Under the pieces are notes generated by a model. That model ran no database searches. It saw only the letters and a list, made by a program, of their open reading frames with translations, and had not been told where the DNA came from. Below are positions 1 to 6,946 of a stretch of 64,000 nucleotides of DNA, piece after piece. This stretch comes from Effusibacillus consociatus. Lineage in GTDB: Bacteria > Bacillota > Bacilli > Tumebacillales > Effusibacillaceae. Position 1 is the stretch's first letter, and each line of letters begins with the position of its first letter. A program made the position numbers and the translations under genes. The stretch spans positions 1 through 64,000 of the forward strand of contig NZ_JBHSHC010000157.1 in assembly GCF_042652925.1 (NCBI RefSeq). The letters are read 5' to 3'.

Positions 1-221
1 CCTCCCCAAAAAGCATGGGTACGGCAAATATTATGTTAAGTTAGGGTCTTGACATCGTACCGCTGCTCTTGAGCTAGTGTATCCCCCGTTATAACCTCCG
101 TATTCGGCGATCGCAATCATTGTTCATAGAACTGTACCATTTTGATAATTTTATTGCGCGAAAATTCATGTATGATGTAATGTAGTATGGTAGAAATAAG
201 GAAAGGGATTGGCTGGCTGTT

Positions 222-401
222 ATGAGGAGACATACCATTCGATCATTCGGGTCTATACTTATCTGGATCGGTTCTATTGGGATTATTGCAAGCTTCCTGA
301 CAAAAATTCTGTTCCAATTCAATACTCTTCAACCCTATAGCCCGCTCTTTTTTGCATGCATATTAGCCGGAATTGCCTTGCTGGTGATCATTAGAATCTG
401 A
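222..401 (+). CDS. small two-helix membrane protein (hypothetical)
   Basis: A 59-residue reading frame starts at ATG 222 and ends at TGA 399-401. The product has a short basic start (MRRHTIR) followed by two hydrophobic stretches at about residues 9-31 and 42-59, separated by a polar linker (QFNTLQPYSP), so it looks like a helical-hairpin membrane protein. A purine-rich GGAAAGGGA lies at 200-208, about 13 bases upstream, which is rather far for a ribosome site. The 3' end overlaps by 39 bases the 3' end of the convergent uracil-DNA glycosylase gene. I do not recognise the family. The rest of the first 221 bases shows no other gene and no convincing promoter. It could be a chance frame, but the amphipathic pattern is protein-like. 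Confidence 0.42.
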   Translation: MRRHTIRSFGSILIWIGSIGIIASFLTKILFQFNTLQPYSPLFFACILAGIALLVIIRI

Positions 402-962
402 TAATGCTTTCCCTACTTCTTTGAGATCGTGTTTCAGCATTTCCCGCTTGGCCTCATCACGAAAAACGGCGGACGGGTGATAAGTTGGCATGATTCTTCT
501 GCCTGCTTGTTCCACCCACTCTCCCCTGATTTGGGTGATTTTCGCCTTTGGATCGATTACGGCCTGAACAGCGATGCTTCCTAGACAAACAATAAAAATC
601 GGTTGAATCAACTCGATTTGACGCAGCAAAAATGGGAGGGCCGCCTTTACCTCCGATTTTTTCGGAGTCCGGTTGTCGGGAGGTCTCACCTTAAGCACGT
701 TTGTTACATATGTGCTTTCCCTCTCGATATCCGCCTCCGCCAGATATTTATTTAACAGCCTGCCTGAATTCCCAACGAACGGTCTGCCCGATTTTGCCTC
801 TTCTTCCCCTGGGGCTTCACCGATCAACAGTAAACGGGCATGTTTCGGACCTTCCCCGAACACTAGTTTCTCCCCTTCGGACGGAATAAAGGAACGGACA
901 CAGAGACTTTCCAATGCCTCGAGATCCTTTATTGTTTCCAGCGTTTCAAGTACCCCTGTCAC
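363..962 (-). CDS. uracil-DNA glycosylase, family 4, without Fe-S cysteines
   Basis: This 199-residue protein has the family-4 (UDGa-like) signature: LLLIGEAPGEEEAKSGRPFVGNSG near residues 46-69 carries the uracil-binding and catalytic loop, RPPDNRTP is in the middle, and the YHPSAVFRD motif is near the C-terminus. It should excise uracil from DNA to start base-excision repair. Family-4 enzymes normally bind a [4Fe-4S] cluster through an N-terminal CxxC and two further Cys around the RPP motif. Here the N-terminus has one Cys (ESLCVRS), the usual KCRPP is KVRPP, and the next ligand position reads KAALPFL, so the cluster should be absent. The start overlaps the DUF72 stop by four bases (ATGA), which indicates translational coupling as last gene of the dnaE operon. 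Confidence 0.88.
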   Translation of the reverse strand: MTGVLETLETIKDLEALESLCVRSFIPSEGEKLVFGEGPKHARLLLIGEAPGEEEAKSGRPFVGNSGRLLNKYLAEADIERESTYVTNVLKVRPPDNRTPKKSEVKAALPFLLRQIELIQPIFIVCLGSIAVQAVIDPKAKITQIRGEWVEQAGRRIMPTYHPSAVFRDEAKREMLKHDLKEVGKALSDSNDHQQGNSG

Positions 963-1750
963 TTGGTGACCGCCTCCTTGTCCAACAGTTCCTTCAACAT
1001 TCGGCCGTTAATTACAGCCTGTGCCCGATAGTGGTTATTCATGCTGATAAAAGTTTTTTCCGTATCTTTCGCCAGCTTCTCAATCTTGGGAACCCATTCT
1101 TTCAATTCGTCATCCGTATACAAATAGTCGTACCGCTCATAAGACTCTTTGTGCTGCCACCACTTTTTATAATTTCTCCCATGAAACCGGACATATCCGA
1201 TCGAACTGGTTGACCTGACAACAGGAGGAACCAACGTTTTAAACTGGGGTTCGTCCACGCACACATACCCCAACCCTTCCTCCTCAAGCAGTTCAAAGAC
1301 TCTTTCACTGATCCACTCTTCATGGCGAAACTCAATCACAACCGGGATATCTCCCATCAACTCTTTGAACTCTTTCAGATAATCCCTGTTTTCGTCCTTG
1401 TTTCGAAAACTTGTCGGAAACTGCGCCAGTATACATCCGAGTTTGTCCGCTTCGATCAATGGTTTCAAAGCTTCCTTGAAATCGGTGAAATGCTGCTCAT
1501 TGTCCTCCCGCTTATGCGTCATGCCCTTGAATGCCTTAATGACGAACTGAAAATTGTCCGGTGTTTTTTCCATCATATGATAGAGCATGAATCGATTCGG
1601 CATGGCGTAAAAGGTGGAATTGACTTCGGTAAATGGGAATTCTCGGGAATAAAAGCCGAGCATCTCTTTTTTGTCCAGATCCTCCGGATAAAAAACCCCC
1701 CGCCAATCCTCGTAGCTGTAGCCGGCTGTTCCAATCAGAAGCATGGTCAT
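959..1750 (-). CDS. DUF72 family protein (YunF-like)
   Basis: This 263-residue protein begins LLIGTAGYSYEDWRGVFYP and contains FTEVNSTFYAMPN, IEFRHEEW and YVRFHGRNYKKWW, all hallmarks of the DUF72 TIM-barrel family. The family has no firmly established biochemical activity; structural kinship to TIM-barrel nucleases has been proposed. The gene lies between a damage-inducible polymerase and a uracil-DNA glycosylase, overlapping each by four bases (stop and start interleaved). That makes a DNA-repair-related role a reasonable inference. Length is normal for the family and no truncation is visible. Confidence 0.88.
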   Translation of the reverse strand: MTMLLIGTAGYSYEDWRGVFYPEDLDKKEMLGFYSREFPFTEVNSTFYAMPNRFMLYHMMEKTPDNFQFVIKAFKGMTHKREDNEQHFTDFKEALKPLIEADKLGCILAQFPTSFRNKDENRDYLKEFKELMGDIPVVIEFRHEEWISERVFELLEEEGLGYVCVDEPQFKTLVPPVVRSTSSIGYVRFHGRNYKKWWQHKESYERYDYLYTDDELKEWVPKIEKLAKDTEKTFISMNNHYRAQAVINGRMLKELLDKEAVTK

Positions 1751-4700
1751 CCCCCGAGTGCCTTGATTTTTTCCGCACAGATTTGCAAAGATCCATCGGT
1801 TCTGCGAAGAACTCCTTCCACTACTATGCCCGCAGGATTTAATTCATATAGACAATTCTTATAAGTTTCGGGATATAAAATCACTTCGGCCATTTCCGAA
1901 TCATCCTGCAGCACAAGTATCAAGACATATTGCCCATTCGCGGCCGGTTGACGGCGGCTGTGAATAATCGTTCCGGCGATTCGTACTCGACCGTCCTTTC
2001 GTAACGAGCCTAATGAAGCAATCGGAACAATTCCATAATGGTTCAGAAAATGGCTCCATTCGTTTGAAGGGGACTGTTCCAAAGCGAAGCCAAGCAGGGC
2101 TTTTTCCATTCTTCTCTTTTCTTTTGCTGAAAAATCGGCTGCTGAATCCTCGTTTTCACCGGAGTTCTCATGAAACAGTTCCATTTGGGAAGAACACGAT
2201 TTGCCCAATAGGACAACCATCTTACGCCGGTTGTCGCCCAAACTGTCACAGGCGCCCGCTTCAATCCACGATTTTAAAATTGGCCCTTTGATCCGATAAG
2301 TTTTCATTCTTTCCACCAGGTCCTGAACGGAGGCAAAATGTCCTTGTTTTCGGCGGGAGTCCAGCAAAGCAGCGACAGCGTCCGGCCCGGTTCCCTTGAT
2401 TACATCCATTCCCACCCGAATTCCTTTCTTCTCAGCCCGAAACCCCAAACCGCTTATGTTTACATCCGGCCGCAGGAAACGAATGCCTTTTCGGGCCGTT
2501 TCCCTCAGGTACACCCGCCTGTCATAGTACCCGCCCTCCGAACTGAGCAGAGCAGCCATATATTCTTTTGGATAGTGAGTTTTCAGATAGACGGTCCAAT
2601 AAGAAATATAGGCATACGCTGTGCTGTGCGCTTTGTTAAAACTGTAACCGGCAAAGCAGGTCAGGAATTCAAATATGTGGGAAGCCTCCTCTTTAGAATA
2701 AGCTTTCCGCATCGCACCTTGCAGAAACCTTTCCCGGTGCAGCGCCAATGCATCAACCGATTTTTTCGATAGGGCCCGCCGTAGGGCATCCGCTTCTCCC
2801 ATCGAATAGCCGGCGACCACATTCGCGATCTGCATCACCTGTTCCTGATACAGAATCACCCCGAAAGTAGGGGAAAGAATCGATTCCATCGCAGGCAATA
2901 AAAAATCGGCTTTCGCTTCCCCCGAACGTCTGCGGAGATACGTTTCAACGATTCCTTCTTCCCACGCCCCTGGTCGGTACAACGACAACAATGCGGTGAG
3001 ATCCTCAAGATGTTTCGGTTTCATTCTTCTCATCAAGCTTCGAAGCCCCATGCTTTCCAATTGGAAGCAACCGAGTGTGTCACCTTCGCCAAGCGTTTGA
3101 AAAGAGGCGGGGTCATCGAGGGGAATCTCACTCACCGACAATTCCTTTCCCGTCAGTTCCTTGATTGACCGAAATGTATCCTCAATAACCGTTAACGTTC
3201 GCAGGCCCAATACGTCTACTTTCAAGAATCCAAGAGCTTTCAGATCATCTTTGTTCAAGGGGGTCATCCATTCTCCGTTAGGAGTTTGCTGTATCGGGAT
3301 CGTACGAGCTAAATCCTCATGGCCGATCAGAAGTCCCGAAGGGTGAGTCGAGTAATTTCTCGGCAATCCCTCGATCTGTTCAGCCAAACGGAATAGAGAC
3401 TTATAAGGTTGTTTGTGAAGCGGCAGATTTTGCAGTTCCGGCAATGTTTGCAAGCAATGGGCGATTCCCCCGGTTCCCGAAAATGCCGGAAGAAGCTTGG
3501 CAAGGAGATTGACATGTTCCGTCGGCAGCTGCAAATATTTCCCCGCTTCTCTTACGGCGCCCCGCGTTCCAAAGGTGTTTACCACACCGATATGGGCAAC
3601 CCGGTCTGACCCGTATTTTTCCTTGATGTAGCGCAGAACCTCGGGCCTCCGCTTCTGACAAACATCAAGATCGATGTCGGGCAATTCCGTACGGTCAAGA
3701 CTTAAAAAACGCTCGAACGACAGTCCGTGTTCAAGCGGATTCACCTGGGTAATGCCGAGTAAATAAACAACCAGACTCCCCGCTGACGAACCCCGGCCCG
3801 GTCCGATTGGGATCCCTTTTTTACGGGCAAATTGAACAAGATCCCAGACAATAAGAAAATAAGAGGCCAATCCACGGCTGAAAATCACGGACAGTTCATA
3901 ATTCAACCGCTCACGAATCATCTGTTCTTGCGAGAAACTCAGTGAATTTACCTCAAAACGTTTACGCAGACCTTCCAAACAAAGATGCTTTAGGTAGTTT
4001 TCCTCGTTCGAACCTTCCGGAACCGGGAATTTGGGCAATTTGTGCTTCCCGTGTTCGATTGTGAACTTACACCGCCGGGCAATTTTTGCAGTATTGGTCA
4101 GAGCATCCGGCAGTCCACTGAATTTTCTTTTCATTTCCAGAGGGGAGGGAAGGTAAAACAGACCTGAAGCGGCTTGTTTATCGGTACTGCCAGTCGCGGG
4201 TAAATGAACGAGATTTGCATCTTCCGGGCGAATGTAATGCACATCATGGGTTGCAACCAATGGGATCCCCGTGCTTTCAGACAGCTGAACCGTTTTCTCA
4301 ATCAAGGCTGAGTCTTTCGGAAGTCCGTGGTTTTGAACCTCCAAGTAAAAATTCCCTTGTCCGAACATCTTGACATATTCCAATGCTTTTTCCCGGGCAG
4401 CCTCCACTTGGTCGTTCTCCAACAAACGGTGGATAAGTCCTCTTTGTCCTCCGCTTAAAGCAATTACGTCACCTGAAGAAGACTGTCTTCCAATTGAACC
4501 TGAATTCAGACATTCCACAATGTACTGATATCCACTCGCATTACATGCGAGAAGAATGAGCGAACCGTGTGTCTCCTCCCTGTCGATCTCACACCCAATA
4601 ATCGGGTGAATCCCATATTTTGCAGCCAATTGAGAAAAACGGATTGCACCATTGATTGAATTTTTATCTGTGATTGCAAGAGTTGTCATATTCCAATCCG

Positions 4701-4800
4701 CAGCCTGCCTCAGCAGTTCGTCCAGCCGGCAGACCGCTTCCGGAAAGCTGTATTCGGTATGAACATGCAGATGGACAAAATCGTCTCTACTATGTAACAT
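1747..4800 (-). CDS. dnaE: DNA polymerase III alpha subunit, DnaE type (SOS-controlled)
   Basis: This C-family polymerase has an N-terminal PHP domain (LHVHTEYSF at the start), the palm with GRGSSAGS and the catalytic PDIDLD, the thumb and fingers with YSTHPSG and FNKAHSTAYA, and a C-terminal OB fold (VRIAGTIIHSRRQP). The frame is open to 4881, but I choose ATG 4800. It has AAAGGGG six bases upstream, it opens directly into the PHP domain (MLHSRDDF), and the longer version would place the LexA box and promoter inside the gene. The chosen product is 1017 residues, shorter than B. subtilis DnaE (about 1115) and near the size of error-prone DnaE2/ImuC proteins. It starts an operon with DUF72 and uracil-DNA glycosylase genes. 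Whether it is the essential DnaE or a second, mutagenic copy cannot be told from this window. Confidence 0.93.
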   Translation of the reverse strand: MLHSRDDFVHLHVHTEYSFPEAVCRLDELLRQAADWNMTTLAITDKNSINGAIRFSQLAAKYGIHPIIGCEIDREETHGSLILLACNASGYQYIVECLNSGSIGRQSSSGDVIALSGGQRGLIHRLLENDQVEAAREKALEYVKMFGQGNFYLEVQNHGLPKDSALIEKTVQLSESTGIPLVATHDVHYIRPEDANLVHLPATGSTDKQAASGLFYLPSPLEMKRKFSGLPDALTNTAKIARRCKFTIEHGKHKLPKFPVPEGSNEENYLKHLCLEGLRKRFEVNSLSFSQEQMIRERLNYELSVIFSRGLASYFLIVWDLVQFARKKGIPIGPGRGSSAGSLVVYLLGITQVNPLEHGLSFERFLSLDRTELPDIDLDVCQKRRPEVLRYIKEKYGSDRVAHIGVVNTFGTRGAVREAGKYLQLPTEHVNLLAKLLPAFSGTGGIAHCLQTLPELQNLPLHKQPYKSLFRLAEQIEGLPRNYSTHPSGLLIGHEDLARTIPIQQTPNGEWMTPLNKDDLKALGFLKVDVLGLRTLTVIEDTFRSIKELTGKELSVSEIPLDDPASFQTLGEGDTLGCFQLESMGLRSLMRRMKPKHLEDLTALLSLYRPGAWEEGIVETYLRRRSGEAKADFLLPAMESILSPTFGVILYQEQVMQIANVVAGYSMGEADALRRALSKKSVDALALHRERFLQGAMRKAYSKEEASHIFEFLTCFAGYSFNKAHSTAYAYISYWTVYLKTHYPKEYMAALLSSEGGYYDRRVYLRETARKGIRFLRPDVNISGLGFRAEKKGIRVGMDVIKGTGPDAVAALLDSRRKQGHFASVQDLVERMKTYRIKGPILKSWIEAGACDSLGDNRRKMVVLLGKSCSSQMELFHENSGENEDSAADFSAKEKRRMEKALLGFALEQSPSNEWSHFLNHYGIVPIASLGSLRKDGRVRIAGTIIHSRRQPAANGQYVLILVLQDDSEMAEVILYPETYKNCLYELNPAGIVVEGVLRRTDGSLQICAEKIKALGG

Positions 4801-4819
4801 GGCAAGCCCCTTTCGATCG

Positions 4820-4831
4820 GAACGTTTGTTC
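4820..4831 (-). promoter_or_regulatory. LexA/DinR (SOS) box
   Basis: GAACGTTTGTTC on the plus strand reads GAACAAACGTTC on the coding strand. It fits the Bacillus SOS box core GAAC-N4-GTTC, and the next base extends the match to GTTCC. It sits immediately downstream of a promoter -10 element and 20 bases upstream of the dnaE start, so bound LexA would cover the transcription start. The match is seen directly; binding is inference. Confidence 0.82.
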
Positions 4832-4833
4832 CC

Positions 4834-4862
4834 ATCATACTTTGAGCGATGATACTTGTCCA
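4834..4862 (-). promoter_or_regulatory. sigma-A-type promoter of the dnaE operon
   Basis: On the coding strand a -35 TGGACA (4857-4862) and a -10 TATGAT (4834-4839) are separated by 17 bases. Each hexamer differs from consensus at one position. The LexA box begins three bases after the -10, the usual operator arrangement for SOS genes. Confidence 0.72.
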
Positions 4863-4967
4863 ATGGGGTTTTTTGGTTCATAAAGCGTTTTGTATACTTG
4901 ACTAATTTTGGTTAAATTTTCTAATCTGTTTATTGCATGGGTAAAATATTAAATTAAAGGTGATGGG

Positions 4968-5653
4968 ATGAAAAGAATTCTTGTTGTTTTCCTAATGATT
5001 GCAGTTTTATTTAGTTCCTCTGGAGTTGTGGGGCAAGTTTCTGCCGAAACTGAAACCGTTTCTTTTCAACAGGACTGTAACTGTTACAAGGGAAGTAATA
5101 AGTTAAGTAAAGAAGAGGCTTTGAAAAAGCTAAAAGACTCAGGAACATCTGTTAATGAAAATCTTCCCCAACAAGAAATAGCGAGAGCGGAAAAAGCACT
5201 AAAAAATCTGAAACGTTTAAAGAAACACTGAAAAATATCGAAAAAGAAGGATTCAAAACGGTTAAGAATAGTGAAAATTATGTTAGTATTAATCACGTAG
5301 CACTGGGAAATAAGCTTTATAACGAAGTGATCGTTGCGAGTGGGCTTCTATCTCAAAAAGATAACAATTCAAGCTTGATATTTTATCAAGCATTTGTAGA
5401 TGTCTCAAATGATGAAGTAATAAAGTACCAGGTATCTAAAATAGAAAAAAACAAGGCCCAAGTTAAGCAACTTGCCTCTTACCAAATTGCAAATAGTGAG
5501 GAAGTTGTAACTTATATTGATTGGCCCGGTGTTCAATGCGATCTTATTTCGTTAGTCTTGTGTGCTCATTACTGTTTTTTATGGGGACCTGCATTTGAAG
5601 TTTGCGACTTAGTTTGTGCAGTTACGTTTATATTTGTTTGCAATTGGAACTAA
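4968..5653 (+). CDS. secreted Cys-rich peptide precursor, interrupted by a -1 frameshift
   Basis: The first part (4968-5231) has a signal peptide (MKRILVVFLMIAVLFSS, cleavage near VSAETE), then QDCNCYKG and a charged helical stretch. It ends at TGA 5229-5231. The minus-one frame continues without a stop from the A-run at 5201-5206 to 5653 and reads as ordinary protein (SETFKETLKNIEKEGFK), so the two halves are one gene of about 228 residues. The last 45 residues are hydrophobic with six Cys, a pattern reminiscent of Cys-rich (halocin C8-like) bacteriocin domains; this resemblance is weak. AAAGGTGAT stands before ATG 4968. The junction is an A_AAA_AAT heptamer in the correct phase, so a mutation, a sequencing error or real frameshifting are all possible. 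A small membrane protein gene follows. Confidence 0.6.
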
Positions 5654-5716
5654 TATAAAAATTTAGAAGGATACACTTGTTTAGAAACCAGTTAATTTAA
5701 ACACGGGGTGATAGCG

Positions 5717-6049
5717 GTGTGGAGATGGGTAATTGCGATTGCTATAGGAGCCACTGTGGGCATTTCTACATTTAACTTTATAGTAAAAGACCTGTTATTG
5801 GCTATATATCTTTTTATTACTTGGTCGACAGCTATTAGATTTTCTTCCAACATTAAAAAATTAGGGAATAAAAAAGCAACTGTAAGCTTATTGGTATTAG
5901 GAGCAACTTTTTTAGGTGTTAGCGCCACTTTAAACATCCCGTCTGAATTACGGATAGCACTCAGATTATTGGTTCTAAGCACTGGATGGGCAGCTACAGT
6001 TTTAACAATCCATACTATTACCAAGTGGAGAAACCATCATAGTGAGTAA
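5717..6049 (+). CDS. small multi-pass membrane protein (possible immunity protein)
   Basis: The product is about 110 residues with hydrophobic segments near residues 1-20, 22-37, 49-66 and 75-97 and a basic tail (KWRNHHSE), so a four-helix membrane protein is likely. I choose GTG 5717 over GTG 5708 because GGGGTGAT (5705-5712) is well placed as ribosome site for the former and overlaps the latter. It lies 63 bases after the Cys-rich secreted precursor on the same strand, and small membrane proteins next to such precursors are often self-protection factors. That role is only positional inference. No family is recognised. Confidence 0.62.
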   Translation: MWRWVIAIAIGATVGISTFNFIVKDLLLAIYLFITWSTAIRFSSNIKKLGNKKATVSLLVLGATFLGVSATLNIPSELRIALRLLVLSTGWAATVLTIHTITKWRNHHSE

Positions 6050-6167
6050 GAAGTAAAGAAGAATTAAAACCCCGATGAACTGATCGAGCGTTATAAATCT
6101 TCGATGATGACCACAATCGAGGGTTCATACACGATACGACAGCATATTTTGAGAACGGAGGGAATAA

Positions 6168-6725
6168 GTGACACGGATTTCAGGCGTTTCACCAGAATCG
6201 GCTGAAGGATTTATACGTGAAGTTTTCGATGCCCAACTCGAACGTTACGGAAAGGTTCTTGAAAATCATAAGCTGTATGCCAGAAGGCCATCCATTTTTC
6301 AAGCAGTAAGAGGCATGTGGACGGGACTTGAAGAATCCGGCCTAATCCCGAAACAACTGGTTACACTCGTTAACATGCGAGTAGCAAACCTCAACGGCTG
6401 CCCTTTCTGAATGGACATAAACGCTGCCGTCGGCAGTGGAATGGGAATTCCAACTGAAAAGATTCTTGCCTTGCCGCAGTATAAAACGAGCCAATTCTAT
6501 GATGAGCGCGAAAAATTGGTGTTGGAGTACACCGATGCCATCACATTGTCCGATAAGGATGTGGATGATGATTTGTTCGAGCAGCTTCGCAGTCATTTCG
6601 AGGAAGACGAGATTGTAGAGCTAACTGCAGTCATTGCACGGGAAAACTTTTCGAGCAAATTCAATCGGGCACTGCGGATTCCATCCCAGGGATTCTTTGA
6701 CACCGAATGTTCAAGCGAGGCCTAG
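6168..6725 (+). CDS. AhpD/carboxymuconolactone-decarboxylase-like selenoprotein (CxxU)
   Basis: GTG 6168 follows GGAGGG. The frame reads to 6407, meets TGA at 6408-6410, and continues in the same frame to 6725, for 185 residues in total. The flanking residues NGCPF-TGA-MDINAA align with the CxxC motif of the AhpD/carboxymuconolactone-decarboxylase fold (typically NGCxFCxDxH), so the TGA stands exactly at the second, redox-active Cys (residue 81; partner Cys78). Protein-like sequence continues downstream (KILALPQYKTSQFYDEREK), with no decay or frameshift. A hairpin whose apical loop starts with G lies 19 bases after the TGA, as in bacterial SECIS elements. Best reading: a thiol/selenol peroxidase-type selenoprotein. 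Alternative: a single Cys-to-stop mutation. AhpD-like CxxU selenoproteins are known in other bacteria. Confidence 0.75.
6424..6436 (+). promoter_or_regulatory. SECIS-like hairpin in the AhpD-like gene
   Basis: CTGCC (6424-6428) pairs perfectly with GGCAG (6432-6436) around the loop GTC; G6423-T6437 may extend the stem. The loop begins 19 bases after the TGA codon (6408-6410) and its first base is G. Both agree with the bacterial SECIS rule of a G in the first two loop bases, about 16-37 bases from the UGA. Confidence 0.6.
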
Positions 6726-6745
6726 ATCGTTCCGACAAACCAAAA

Positions 6746-6789
6746 GGGCTGTACTCAAAAAGTAGTCTTCTACTTTTTGGGTACAGCCC
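6746..6789. terminator. 20-bp inverted repeat between convergent genes
   Basis: GGGCTGTACTCAAAAAGTAG (6746-6765) and its complement (6770-6789) form a 20-bp stem with one G-T pair and a TCTT loop. A TTTT run follows on the minus strand. It separates the AhpD-like gene and ileS, so it may terminate transcription from both sides. The arm sequence also resembles terminal repeats of some insertion sequences, so it could be a MITE-like relic. Confidence 0.6.
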
Positions 6790-6946
6790 ATCTTCCAATC
6801 CGTCAAATGACACCTTCGAGTAATCGACAATCTCATCCCGTTTCTCCTATGGAAAAGGGTCATTCGCGTGACCGGTTTCGGAAAACATCCATAAAGAAAA
6901 GAGCACTTCAACCGGAGGCTCGATGCTCTTTCTGCTGGCTGGCTTG

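Noticed and set aside
49..80. TTGACA at 49-54 as a promoter
   Set aside because: No acceptable -10 at 16-18 bases; the nearest T/A-rich hexamer is 20 bases away and poor.
89..322. 77-codon minus-strand frame
   Set aside because: Antisense to the more protein-like 222-401 frame, no ribosome site, no recognisable features.
2013..2291. Long frames antisense to dnaE, ileS and other large genes
   Set aside because: They are shadows of strongly supported genes, without ribosome sites or domain features.
6069..6206. Open stretch before the AhpD-like gene, readable as NPDELIERYKSSMM and following
   Set aside because: No start with a ribosome site and it ends inside the AhpD-like gene in another frame; possibly a relic but not supportable.
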